Assembly (NCBI GenBank): GCA_003485185.1
Contig: DNAS01000137.1
Span: 25,491-36,822, forward strand
Origin: Phycisphaerales bacterium
GTDB taxonomy: Bacteria > Planctomycetota > Phycisphaerae > SM23-33
Reading direction: 5' to 3'
DNA length: 11,332 nucleotides
This document shows, piece by piece, positions 1 to 6,496 of the stretch. The notes below the pieces were generated by a model that saw only the letters and a list, made by a program, of their open reading frames with translations, did no database searches and was not told where the DNA came from. A program made the translations under genes and the position numbers. Positions within the stretch are counted from its first letter, which is position 1. Each line of letters starts with the position of its first letter.

Positions 1-45
1 CGCATGCGCTACGTGGAAATCGCCCAGCGCGTCTCGCAGATTTGA
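1..45 (+). CDS. C-terminal end of an upstream gene (partial)
   Basis: Frame 1 is open from the first base and ends at TGA 43-45, giving the C-terminal residues RMRYVEIAQRVSQI. Only 14 residues are visible, so no family can be named. The stop lies eight bases before the ATG of the aldolase gene, so the two are probably co-transcribed. It is judged real mainly because it abuts the next gene so closely; a random open stretch of this length cannot be excluded. Confidence 0.4.
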   Translation, partial: RMRYVEIAQRVSQI

Positions 46-53
46 ATCCCGCC

Positions 54-728
54 ATGAAAAAAACAACACCCGCCAACGAGACGACAATTCGGGAGGAAAT
101 CTGCCGGATCGGGCAGCGGATGTGGCAGCGCGGATTCGTGGCCGGCAACGACGGAAACATTTCCGTCCGCCTGGGACCGGGGCGGTATCTCTGCACTCCC
201 ACCGGCGTGAGCAAGGGCTTCATGACGCCGAAGATGCTCTGCGTCATCGACGACGACGCCCGCCGGCTGGAAGGCGCGTGCGAAATCACCAGTGAAATCC
301 GCATGCATCTGACGGTTTTCCGCCACTGCCCGGACGCCAACGCGGTGGTTCACGCCCACTCGCCGCACGCGACCGCCTACGCGATCACGGGACGCGAAGT
401 ACCCGCCAACGTCATGCCCGAGATGGAGGTGGTCGTCGGACCGGTGCCGCTCGCGCCCTACGCGATTCCCGGTTCGCCGGGGGTCAGCGAGGGGCTCCGC
501 CCCCATCTGCGCAAAGGCATCTACGCCGTCCTGCTGGCGCACCACGGACCGGTGACGTGGGGGCGGACACTCGATGAGGCATATTTCCGCCTGGAAAAAC
601 TGGACCTCTACTGCCAGACCCTCCTGCTGGCCGACCGGCTCGGCGGCGCCAAGCCTCTGGGCGAGGCCGAAATCCGCAAAATCCTCCAGAAGAAGCAGGC
701 GATGGGCTTCGACGATCCGCGCCTGTAG
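54..728 (+). CDS. Class II aldolase/adducin family protein (L-fuculose-phosphate aldolase-like)
   Basis: 224 residues, the usual size of the class II aldolase/adducin family. These are cytosolic zinc enzymes that cleave or epimerise sugar phosphates (FucA, AraD, RhaD) or dehydrate methylthioribulose phosphate (MtnB). The hallmarks are present: NDGNISVR at residues 32-39 (phosphate-binding loop), TPTGVSKG at 48-55, a glutamate at 81 in the position of the catalytic acid, HAH at 100-102 as two zinc ligands, and AHHG with His164 as the probable third. All core residues are intact, so it should be an active enzyme, but the substrate cannot be read from sequence. The ATG at 54 is preferred over the TTG at 42, which overlaps the stop of the upstream gene. 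No clear Shine-Dalgarno is seen, which fits translation coupled to that gene. It converges on the oxidoreductase gene with only 29 bases between the stops and no visible terminator. Confidence 0.9.
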   Translation: MKKTTPANETTIREEICRIGQRMWQRGFVAGNDGNISVRLGPGRYLCTPTGVSKGFMTPKMLCVIDDDARRLEGACEITSEIRMHLTVFRHCPDANAVVHAHSPHATAYAITGREVPANVMPEMEVVVGPVPLAPYAIPGSPGVSEGLRPHLRKGIYAVLLAHHGPVTWGRTLDEAYFRLEKLDLYCQTLLLADRLGGAKPLGEAEIRKILQKKQAMGFDDPRL

Positions 729-757
729 CCGCCAGCCGCACGGAACCGCGCCGCCCG

Positions 758-1795
758 TCAGGAACGGACCCGGAGCACGATTTTGCCGAACTGCCTGCCC
801 GCCTCCATTCGCGCAGTCGCTTCGCGGACTTCCTCGATTGGATATGCCGAGTCGATCACCGGCCGGATTCGGTTCACCGACACCGCCCGGAGCATCTGAC
901 GGAACTCACTCAGGTTGCCCATCGTCGAGCCCAACAGGCTGAGCTGGTTCCAGTAGAGTCCGTGGAGGTTCAGCGTCGCCTCTGCCCCGCCGGTGACGCC
1001 GCAGACGACGATCCGCCCGCCCCGGCGTGCCGCGGCCAGGCTGATCGGAAGCGTCGCGGCGCCGACGGTATCGAACACGACGTCCACGCCCCGGCCGGCT
1101 GTGATCTGGCGGACTTCGCCCGCCACATCGTGCGTGGCGCGGTAATTGATCGTGTGGTCGGCGCCGAGCCCCAGCGCGCGGACGAGCTTCTCGTCCGACG
1201 AGGAAGTCACGATCACTTCCGCGCCCGCGAGTTTCGCCAGTTGCAGCCCCGCCAGCGCCACTCCCCCGCCGATGCCGTGGATCAATACCGTCTCCCCCGC
1301 GCGGAGAGCGGCACGGGTCATCAGCATCCGCCAAGCGGTCAGGTGTGACAACGTCAGCGCGGCCGCTTCCTCCCACGTCAGATGCGCCGGACGCGGAAGC
1401 ACGTTTCGCGCCGGCACAGCGACACGTTCGGCATATGTCCCCGCATGCCGGATGCCCACGATGTCGGACGAAACACAAAGGCTGTGCTCTCCCGCGTGCA
1501 CAAACTCGTCGTCGCTCAGGCACAGCCAGCCGTCCAGCACCACTTCGTCGCCGACTCGGACCTCTTCAACGGCTTCGCCGACTTGGACCACCACGCCGGC
1601 GGCATCGGAGCCCAGGATGTGGGGAAACGTCAATCCGAAATCCCTGGCACCCTTGCGGACCCAGAGGTCCAGATGGTTCAGCGCTGCGGCATGGACCTCA
1701 ATCACCACCCCGCCTTGTGCAGGGCTGGGAGCGGGCATTTCCCTCAACTCCAGCCGATCCAATTCCCCATGTCCCAATATCGCAACCGCCTTCAT
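758..1795 (-). CDS. Medium-chain dehydrogenase/reductase, zinc-type alcohol dehydrogenase or quinone reductase-like
   Basis: 345 residues, typical of the MDR superfamily: an N-terminal GroES-like domain (about 1-130) and a Rossmann domain (about 135-290). The nucleotide-binding loop HGIGGGVALAGLQLAK lies at 173-188, and SSSDEK at 198-203 is a position that often favours NADPH. The catalytic zinc site is not conserved: the usual Cys is Asn40 (ALNHLDLW) and the usual GHE is GSD at 62-64. Of the four cysteines of the structural zinc loop, only two (Cys92, Cys107) remain. It is therefore better called an MDR oxidoreductase of the quinone reductase/YhdH-like type than a classical alcohol dehydrogenase. 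The start is ATG 1795: GGGGGAG sits nine bases upstream and the MKAVAIL N-terminus is family-typical. An in-frame extension to 1885 adds 30 residues without family character. Confidence 0.9.
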   Translation of the reverse strand: MKAVAILGHGELDRLELREMPAPSPAQGGVVIEVHAAALNHLDLWVRKGARDFGLTFPHILGSDAAGVVVQVGEAVEEVRVGDEVVLDGWLCLSDDEFVHAGEHSLCVSSDIVGIRHAGTYAERVAVPARNVLPRPAHLTWEEAAALTLSHLTAWRMLMTRAALRAGETVLIHGIGGGVALAGLQLAKLAGAEVIVTSSSDEKLVRALGLGADHTINYRATHDVAGEVRQITAGRGVDVVFDTVGAATLPISLAAARRGGRIVVCGVTGGAEATLNLHGLYWNQLSLLGSTMGNLSEFRQMLRAVSVNRIRPVIDSAYPIEEVREATARMEAGRQFGKIVLRVRS

Positions 1796-2024
1796 ACTGT
1801 CACTCTCCCCCAAAACTTGTTTCGCATTCGGACCTGCCGCGAGTCTCGTCCTTTCATTCTTCCCCTGTCGAAAAGCGGAAACCACAAATATCGCGAAACG
1901 TCCCCGAGCCAGTCGATTCGTTCAACAAGACCGGAGCAAGATTCCCGGTACTGAAACCCGAGAGTATTCTGGAGGCAAAAATCAGGTTTTTATTTGAACG
2001 TTAAATCGCATGGTAATCGTATCC

Positions 2025-2070
2025 TATTTCCAATAAAGGTTTTATAAGGAATGCAAAAAAATTGGAAATA
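2025..2070. repeat. 10-bp perfect inverted repeat in AT-rich core
   Basis: TATTTCCAAT at 2025-2034 is matched by ATTGGAAATA at 2061-2070, with 26 bases between. The arms are AT-rich with a central CC/GG, as in a dyad operator, but the spacing also permits a stem-loop in RNA. It sits about 230-275 bases upstream of the oxidoreductase start, so its target, if any, is uncertain. Confidence 0.5.
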
Positions 2071-2129
2071 TGGGAATTTTGGCGAATATTTTCCCTCAGA
2101 AATTCGATATAGTAAATGAGCGAGCGAAT

Positions 2130-2155
2130 AGAGGGGCTCTCCCCCCAGCCCCTCT
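2130..2155. repeat. 9-bp perfect hairpin without U-tract
   Basis: AGAGGGGCT at 2130-2138 pairs exactly with AGCCCCTCT at 2147-2155 around an 8-base loop. Neither strand has a U-tract after it, so it is not a terminator by itself. It directly abuts the plus-strand terminator stem that begins at 2156. Confidence 0.6.
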
Positions 2156-2202
2156 GGTCGGTACGGGTTTTTCTCCTCCTTTCCCGGACCGACCAATTTT
2201 TT
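2156..2202 (+). terminator. Plus-strand intrinsic terminator with no plus-strand gene upstream
   Basis: GGTCGGT at 2156-2162 pairs with ACCGACC at 2188-2194. After one A.G mismatch, CGGG 2164-2167 pairs with CCCG 2183-2186, making a 12-step stem around a 15-base loop. It is followed by AA and six T (2197-2202), the form of a Rho-independent terminator for rightward transcription. The nearest annotated plus-strand gene ends at 728, so it may end an unannotated transcript. Confidence 0.6.
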
Positions 2203-2206
2203 GCGC

Positions 2207-2245
2207 AAAAACAGCCCCCGGTTGTCGATGACAGCCGGGGGCTGT
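2207..2245 (-). terminator. Intrinsic terminator of the DUF4159 gene
   Basis: An 11-bp perfect stem, 2211-2221 with 2235-2245 (ACAGCCCCCGG and its complement), has a 13-base loop. Read leftward it ends in a run of T from the stem base through 2207. It lies 22 bases past the stop of the DUF4159 gene and should end its mRNA. Confidence 0.8.
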
Positions 2246-2266
2246 ACGTTTCTATCCCCAAGGAAA

Positions 2267-3796
2267 TCAATGCGTCATCGCGTAGGCCAGCAGATTCACC
2301 CCGATCCGCAACGAGTCAGCATCGCCATAACCTCGATTGTACGCGAAGCCCAGTTGTTCCCACCCGTTGGCCAGACTCAACGGTGAGTAGATGACCGCCA
2401 CCTGTCCATCGATGGCGATCCCTTCCAGCCTCGGGGCGTTCAGCGAGGGATTCTGTTCCTTGACGATGCTGCTGTAGTCCACGGTGCGCACCTTGAAGGG
2501 CATCTGGTAGATGGGCGAATCGAGCGGAAGAACCTTCATCTCCTGCTTGGGCAGCACGCGCGCGATCTCGCGACGGAAGGCGGCGTCGAATTCCATCCTG
2601 CCGGCGGCCGCGTCGGCGATCAGCACACCCCCGCTGGTCAGATACTTGCGGAGGCGCGCCACCTCGGCGTCGTTGAGCTTGAAGTCCCGCAGCCCGGTCA
2701 GGTAAAGCACCGGATGCCGGAATACGTCCACGTCGGCGAGATCCACTTCTTCCCGCTTGAACTGCACGTTGAGCGTGGTGTTGCCTTGAAGGTATTTCAT
2801 CAGATTGGGCAGCGCGTGGGGCGTGGGGTCCCAGTCGCCGCCGTGGCGGACCTGGGCAATGACGAGCTGGTCGCGCGTGCGGTCGTCCTGCTGCGGGTAG
2901 ACTTTCTCGGTGCCCCACGAACGGGCGTACTGGAAGTTCGCCAGCGTGGAAGTGATGATGTTGATCCCCAGTTGCAGGGCGTCGTCCTGGTGGTACAGCA
3001 CGCCGCCGGGGATCGGGTGGTTGGCCACGTCCCACCCGCAATTCAGGTCGATCGGGGAATAGATGATCGCCGGGCGGCAGCCCAGGTAAACGGTGTAAAG
3101 CTTCGGTTCGGTCTGCTGAAATGGTTTGTCATCGATGCGAAAACGCATCGTTTTGACGGGAAAATAGGCGTTGAAGAGGGGCGAATCGGCCCGTTCTTCG
3201 GCCAGCGGGCGATTGGGAAGGAGCTTTCCGATCATCGTCACGGCGCTGTCGCGGAACTCCTTTCGCCCGCATTGGGCGTGCAGGACGAGCGTCCCGCCGT
3301 CATACAGGTATCGCCGGAGTTTTTCCATCGTTGCCTCGGGCAGTTCCGGCAAGGGCGTCCAACCGGTGAGATACAGCAAGGGAAGCTCCGTGGGGTCCCA
3401 CGAGAACGTTTCCAGCGAAGTCGGAACATAGCGGTACTGAATCTTCAGGCGATGATTGGCGAACTTGATCAGGCGTTCGATGTCGATCTGCGTGGTCGGA
3501 AAGATCGGCGCCGCCACGCGTTGTCCGTCCACGACGCGGAACTGCGACTGCGAGAAGTTGATCATCCCCACCAGCGCCGGCGGCGCAGGTTGGCGTTTCT
3601 TCTCCGAGCGGCGCAGCGGCGTGGCGGGCAGCGGCAGCGGCGGGATGCCCTCGGCTGCGGTCCGGCGCTGGGGCTTGGCCTCGGGGGGCTTGTGCGCCTT
3701 GGGGTTGTCGAAGTCCGCCACCGCCGGTACGACCAGCGACAGCAACATCGCACCCGTCAAGGCGCCGACGATCGCGTTTCGAGAAGTCAAAGGCAT
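2267..3796 (-). CDS. Exported protein with two tandem DUF4159 modules
   Basis: 509 residues. The N-terminus is a Sec-type signal peptide: basic start, hydrophobic core, and an AVA/DF cleavage site about 27 residues in. A Pro/Lys/Arg-rich linker follows. Two halves then repeat one layout: LPLLYLTGWTPL, LRRYLYDGGTLVLHA, an LPNRPL..DSPLF segment and AIIYSPIDLNCGW in the first; HPVLYLTGLRDF, LRKYLTSGGVLIADA, LPK..PLDSPIY and AVIYSPLSLANGW in the second. These are DUF4159 hallmarks; the family's biochemical role is not established, though the fold recalls a glutamine-amidotransferase-like or ThuA-like domain. The protein is probably periplasmic. ATG 3796 is chosen because AAGGA lies eight bases upstream; ATG 3805, adding MAA, would have its AGGA only four bases away. 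It has its own promoter and terminator. Confidence 0.85.
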   Translation of the reverse strand: MPLTSRNAIVGALTGAMLLSLVVPAVADFDNPKAHKPPEAKPQRRTAAEGIPPLPLPATPLRRSEKKRQPAPPALVGMINFSQSQFRVVDGQRVAAPIFPTTQIDIERLIKFANHRLKIQYRYVPTSLETFSWDPTELPLLYLTGWTPLPELPEATMEKLRRYLYDGGTLVLHAQCGRKEFRDSAVTMIGKLLPNRPLAEERADSPLFNAYFPVKTMRFRIDDKPFQQTEPKLYTVYLGCRPAIIYSPIDLNCGWDVANHPIPGGVLYHQDDALQLGINIITSTLANFQYARSWGTEKVYPQQDDRTRDQLVIAQVRHGGDWDPTPHALPNLMKYLQGNTTLNVQFKREEVDLADVDVFRHPVLYLTGLRDFKLNDAEVARLRKYLTSGGVLIADAAAGRMEFDAAFRREIARVLPKQEMKVLPLDSPIYQMPFKVRTVDYSSIVKEQNPSLNAPRLEGIAIDGQVAVIYSPLSLANGWEQLGFAYNRGYGDADSLRIGVNLLAYAMTH

Positions 3797-3883
3797 GGCG
3801 GCCATCCTTTCCTGCGTGTATTGATCGGACGCCCGGCTTCCTTAGGATTTGAAGGGACCGGCGCAAAAGCCAACCGCACGATA

Positions 3884-3913
3884 AGTATAACGCGGCTTCA
3901 GGCAGCATGTTTC
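3884..3913 (-). promoter_or_regulatory. Probable sigma70-type promoter of the DUF4159 gene
   Basis: On the minus strand a -10 box TATACT (3884-3889) is preceded, 18 bases upstream, by GAAACA (3908-3913), a weak -35. It lies just past the terminator of the preceding lipoprotein gene and about 90 bases before the DUF4159 start. The -10 is good (5 of 6); the -35 is poor. Confidence 0.4.
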
Positions 3914-3938
3914 GTAATTTTACCTATTGGCTCCGCCC

Positions 3939-3980
3939 GGAAAACAACGCGAGCCGTAAACGGGACGTTCACGGCTCGCG
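3939..3980 (-). terminator. Intrinsic terminator of the lipoprotein gene
   Basis: CGCGAGCCGT at 3948-3957 and ACGGCTCGCG at 3971-3980 form a perfect 10-bp stem with a 13-base loop. Read leftward it is followed by TTGTTTT. It lies about 30 bases after the lipoprotein stop at 4012 and separates that gene from the DUF4159 promoter. Confidence 0.8.
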
Positions 3981-4011
3981 GAAGCAACATTCAGGGATTG
4001 TCACGCTGGGT

Positions 4012-4992
4012 CTATTTCTTCCCGGTCAGTTCCTCGATCCGCCGTTCCGCCGTGCCGCGGTTTCCGAACCGCTCGGGATCGTACTTCAGCGATGCGCGGT
4101 AGCACTCGACCGCCTTGGTGTAATTCTTCAGGCGGAGGTCCCAGAGCACGGCTGCCTGGAACCGCGCCGGCTGAGTGATGTTCGGATCCCACTGCCAGGA
4201 TCGCTCGTACCAGTGGACGGCCCGGACGTCCTCGTTGAAATATTCCTTGTAGATCTCGGCGATGAAATACGCCGACATCGCGATCTTGGTGGACTGCGGA
4301 TAGTCGCGCACCAGTTCCAGGAACGTCAGCAGCGCTTCGCGCTCCTTGTCGTAGAAGGTCACTCCGGGCAGGGGCTTTCCCGCGTGGTAGAGGCGTTCCG
4401 CCTTGGCGTAGAGGGCGTCGGCCGCGGGGATGACCGCGACGGGCTTGAGGTTCGCCGGGGGCAGCTCCGCCTCGATGAAATACATGTACGTGCGGACCGG
4501 GTCGAACCGGGTCTGGACGTTGTGGATCAGCGACGCCTTGAACTTGTCCCCCTTGCGCTCGTAGAACGCCGCCAGTTCCGCCACGGCCATGCGGTATTCC
4601 TTCCGCGCGCCGACCGCGTATTCGACCAGCAGGCGTTCGTCGGCGCCGCCGACCGATTCGCCCTTCGGCGGAACGACCTCCACGCCATCCCAGCGGAACG
4701 TCTGCGTCTGGTCCAGGTTGTCCAGCTCGCGCTGGGCCCAGGTGCTCTTGTCCATCGAGCCGATCCGCTGGTAGTAGCCCAGCAGAACGCGCAGACGATA
4801 ACGGTAGTTGACCCTCGCGGCCTCCGCGGCCGTGACCGCCTGGAGTTCCGCCTGGTCGTTCGGGGCGATATAGACGACCTTCGCGGTTGCGCCCTCGGCC
4901 GTCCGGGGCGGCGTCGGGCGGACGTCGCAACCGGTCAGCATCCAGCAAACCACCGCGCCGACCCACAACGCCAAAGCATATTTGCTTTTCAT
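4012..4992 (-). CDS. Putative lipoprotein with TPR-like C-terminal half
   Basis: 326 residues. The N-terminus has two lysines, a hydrophobic stretch and the lipobox LTGC with the lipidated Cys at 22, so the mature protein should be anchored to a membrane facing the periplasm; Asp23 follows the Cys, which in E. coli would favour inner-membrane retention. The remainder looks alpha-helical. The C-terminal part (about 215-305) has the rhythm of tetratricopeptide helices: FLELVRDYPQS, AYFIAEIYKEYF, AVHWYERSWQWDP, and YTKAVECYRASLKYDP, the last very close to a TPR consensus. TPR lipoproteins usually act as scaffolds for periplasmic complexes; the specific partner here is unknown. Start ATG 4992 is supported by AAAGGAG seven bases upstream. 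A good promoter precedes it and a terminator follows, so it is monocistronic. No named family is recognised. Confidence 0.85.
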   Translation of the reverse strand: MKSKYALALWVGAVVCWMLTGCDVRPTPPRTAEGATAKVVYIAPNDQAELQAVTAAEAARVNYRYRLRVLLGYYQRIGSMDKSTWAQRELDNLDQTQTFRWDGVEVVPPKGESVGGADERLLVEYAVGARKEYRMAVAELAAFYERKGDKFKASLIHNVQTRFDPVRTYMYFIEAELPPANLKPVAVIPAADALYAKAERLYHAGKPLPGVTFYDKEREALLTFLELVRDYPQSTKIAMSAYFIAEIYKEYFNEDVRAVHWYERSWQWDPNITQPARFQAAVLWDLRLKNYTKAVECYRASLKYDPERFGNRGTAERRIEELTGKK

Positions 4993-5033
4993 CGGAAGGC
5001 TCCTTTATCCGTAATGGGGGAGATACGCGCAGT

Positions 5034-5062
5034 ATTATCCCGTGCCCGAACCGCCCATGCAA
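5034..5062 (-). promoter_or_regulatory. Sigma70-type promoter of the lipoprotein gene
   Basis: On the minus strand TTGCAT (5057-5062) is followed after exactly 17 bases by GATAAT (5034-5039). Transcription should begin near 5027, leaving a leader of about 35 bases that holds the AAAGGAG ribosome site of the lipoprotein gene. Confidence 0.65.
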
Positions 5063-5160
5063 GCGTCTGGCGACACTTTGCTTTCCAAGCGAAAAAGGGC
5101 CCGTCGAAAAGAGGTTTCCTTCCGCCCGAAATCCGGGGCTGTTCAGGACGGATCGAGTCT

Positions 5161-6189
5161 TCAGGCGTGCGAGGTCGAAGGCGGGGAAGATTCGCCTTCC
5201 CCCCCGCGGGCCAGCGGGTGGGCGCGATCGTAGACTTCCTTCAGCCGGCGCGTCGTCAGGTGCGTGTAGATCTGCGTGGTGGACAGGCTCTCGTGACCGA
5301 GCATCTCCTGCACGCTCCGCAGGTCGGCGCCGGCATTGAGCATGTGCGTGGCGAAACTGTGCCGCAGGGCGTGGGGGGAGACGTGCTGGGCGATGCCCGC
5401 ATGGAGGACGTAGGCGTCGAGTTTTCGCCGGATCGACCGGGCTGACAGGCGCGACCCCGTCTTGTTGACGAACAACGGGCCCCGTTTCTCCGCGCCGAAC
5501 GCTTTCTTGCGGAAGTTGATATAGGCGTGAATGGACCGCAGCGCCACGCTGCCCAAGGGAACCAGTCGCTCCTTTTTCCCTTTTCCGCGGATTCGCAGCG
5601 CCTCGCCGAATTCGTCAAGATCCTCCACGTTCAGCCCCACCAGTTCGCTGATCCGCAGACCGGCGGAGTAGAGCGTCTCCAGGATGGCCCGATCGCGCGC
5701 GCCCAGCAGCGTCGAACTGTCCGGCGCTTCCAGCAGCGCCTTGACCTGCTCGACGTCCAGGCATTTCGGCAAGCGCTTGGACTGCTTGGGCGTGCGGATC
5801 ACGCTCACCGGCGACGCCTCCACCTGCCCCACCCGCACGAGAAACTTGTAGAAGCTTCGCAGGGTCGCCAGTTTGCGGGCGATGGTGCTCTTGGCGTATC
5901 CGCTGTTACGCATCAAGGCCAAGTAGCTCCGCGCCTCGTTGGCGGCCAGACCGAGCAGTCGTCGCTCCAAACCCGACCAGTCCATCTTCTCCGGGGGGGG
6001 CAGGTTCTCGGCGGTCATGTCGGCGACAGACAGCGCGTCCTCGCCGGCGGCGAGAAACTGGCAGAACTGCACCAGGTCAGCTTGATACGAGCGGAGCGTG
6101 TGATCGGAGAAATTCCGTTCCCTTCGAAGGTGATCCAGGAAACGGGAAATCACGGGAACCAGTTTTGCGGGTTCGTGGCGGCGGCACAT
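5161..6189 (-). CDS. xerC: Tyrosine recombinase XerC
   Basis: 342 residues. An N-terminal SAM-like core-binding domain (FLDHLRRERNFSDHTLRSYQ) is followed by the catalytic domain. All six catalytic residues are present: Arg179 (SAGLRISEL), Lys203 (RGKGKKERL), His273 and Arg276 (HALRHSF), His299 (LGHESLSTTQ) and the nucleophile Tyr308 (IYTHL). Xer recombinases resolve chromosome dimers at dif during division, and the LSTTQIYTH block is typical of XerC/XerD; which of the two it is cannot be settled from this window. It is about 40 residues longer than usual, from a Pro-containing insertion in the N-terminal domain (about residues 48-85) and a Ser/Pro-rich tail. ATG 6189 is chosen because GGAG lies eight bases upstream; the longer frame starts at a TTG (6249) overlapping the preceding stop and lacks a ribosome site. 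It is probably co-transcribed with the small gene upstream. Confidence 0.92.
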   Translation of the reverse strand: MCRRHEPAKLVPVISRFLDHLRRERNFSDHTLRSYQADLVQFCQFLAAGEDALSVADMTAENLPPPEKMDWSGLERRLLGLAANEARSYLALMRNSGYAKSTIARKLATLRSFYKFLVRVGQVEASPVSVIRTPKQSKRLPKCLDVEQVKALLEAPDSSTLLGARDRAILETLYSAGLRISELVGLNVEDLDEFGEALRIRGKGKKERLVPLGSVALRSIHAYINFRKKAFGAEKRGPLFVNKTGSRLSARSIRRKLDAYVLHAGIAQHVSPHALRHSFATHMLNAGADLRSVQEMLGHESLSTTQIYTHLTTRRLKEVYDRAHPLARGGEGESSPPSTSHA

Positions 6190-6245
6190 GCAGCAGACTC
6201 CATCGCGAGCGGCGAGCGGCGCGGCTCCTTTTTTGCAAACGAGCG

Positions 6246-6479
6246 TCAATCCGTCATGTCCGACTCTTCTACCGGAGCGTCAGCCGCTTCCTCGCATGCG
6301 GCAGACGCGTCGTGCGCAACCTGAAAGCTCAACATCGCCGCGTCCAACCAGTCCAGCTCGTTGTTCGCGTCGGCCACCAGGTCCGCAATCGCCCCCACCA
6401 CGTCCTCCTCGTCGCCCGGACGATACCGGAACACGTACGTCACCCCCCGCTTGCCCAGGCAGATTGTCCTGACGTTCAT
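6246..6479 (-). CDS. Small acidic protein of unknown function upstream of xerC
   Basis: 77 residues, with strong GC preference at third codon positions, as in the neighbouring genes, which supports real coding. The N-terminal part (MNVRTICLGKRGVTYVFRYR) looks like a beta-hairpin. The middle (GDEEDVVGAIADLVADANNELDWLDAAMLSF) looks helical. The tail is Ala/Glu/Asp-rich and probably disordered. No signal peptide or membrane helix is seen, so it should be cytosolic. ATG 6479 is the only ATG, GTG or TTG start after an in-frame TAG upstream. Its stop lies 56 bases before the xerC ATG, so both probably share one mRNA. I do not recognise the family. Confidence 0.7.
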   Translation of the reverse strand: MNVRTICLGKRGVTYVFRYRPGDEEDVVGAIADLVADANNELDWLDAAMLSFQVAHDASAACEEAADAPVEESDMTD

Positions 6480-6496
6480 GGGACGGGCCCGACCAT

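Larger units (their letters stand above)
1796..2266. other. 471-base intergenic region with AT-rich core and stacked hairpins
   Basis: No convincing long gene lies here. About 1975-2125 is conspicuously AT-rich (many A and T runs) against GC-rich surroundings. The right part, 2130-2245, holds three consecutive perfect or near-perfect hairpins, listed separately. The left part, 1796-1975, should be the leader and promoter of the oxidoreductase gene (minus strand). I found no convincing -35/-10 pair there beyond the GGGGGAG ribosome site next to its ATG. Open frames of 60-90 codons in this gap run through the terminator hairpins or need TTG starts, so they were not accepted. Confidence 0.8.

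Noticed and set aside
1990..2270. Two minus-strand frames of 72 and 89 codons in the gap left of the DUF4159 gene
   Set aside because: They run through the terminator hairpins; one needs a TTG start at 2208 inside the terminator U-tract and the other starts overlapping the DUF4159 coding end. Neither has a ribosome site or recognisable protein features.
2714..4102. 462-codon plus-strand frame opposite the DUF4159 gene
   Set aside because: It is a shadow of a GC-rich gene on the other strand, covers the promoter and terminator of the minus-strand genes, and has no domain character, whereas the minus-strand protein has clear repeated motifs and a signal peptide.
5063..5160. Terminator for xerC
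   Set aside because: Only a 4-bp GCCC/GGGC stem and a separate GGGCCC-T5 run are seen; they are not arranged as stem then U-tract, so no terminator is called.
3907..5445. 512-codon plus-strand frame opposite the lipoprotein and xerC genes
   Set aside because: It spans two well-supported minus-strand genes and the gap between them, and its composition is the mirror of GC-rich coding sequence.
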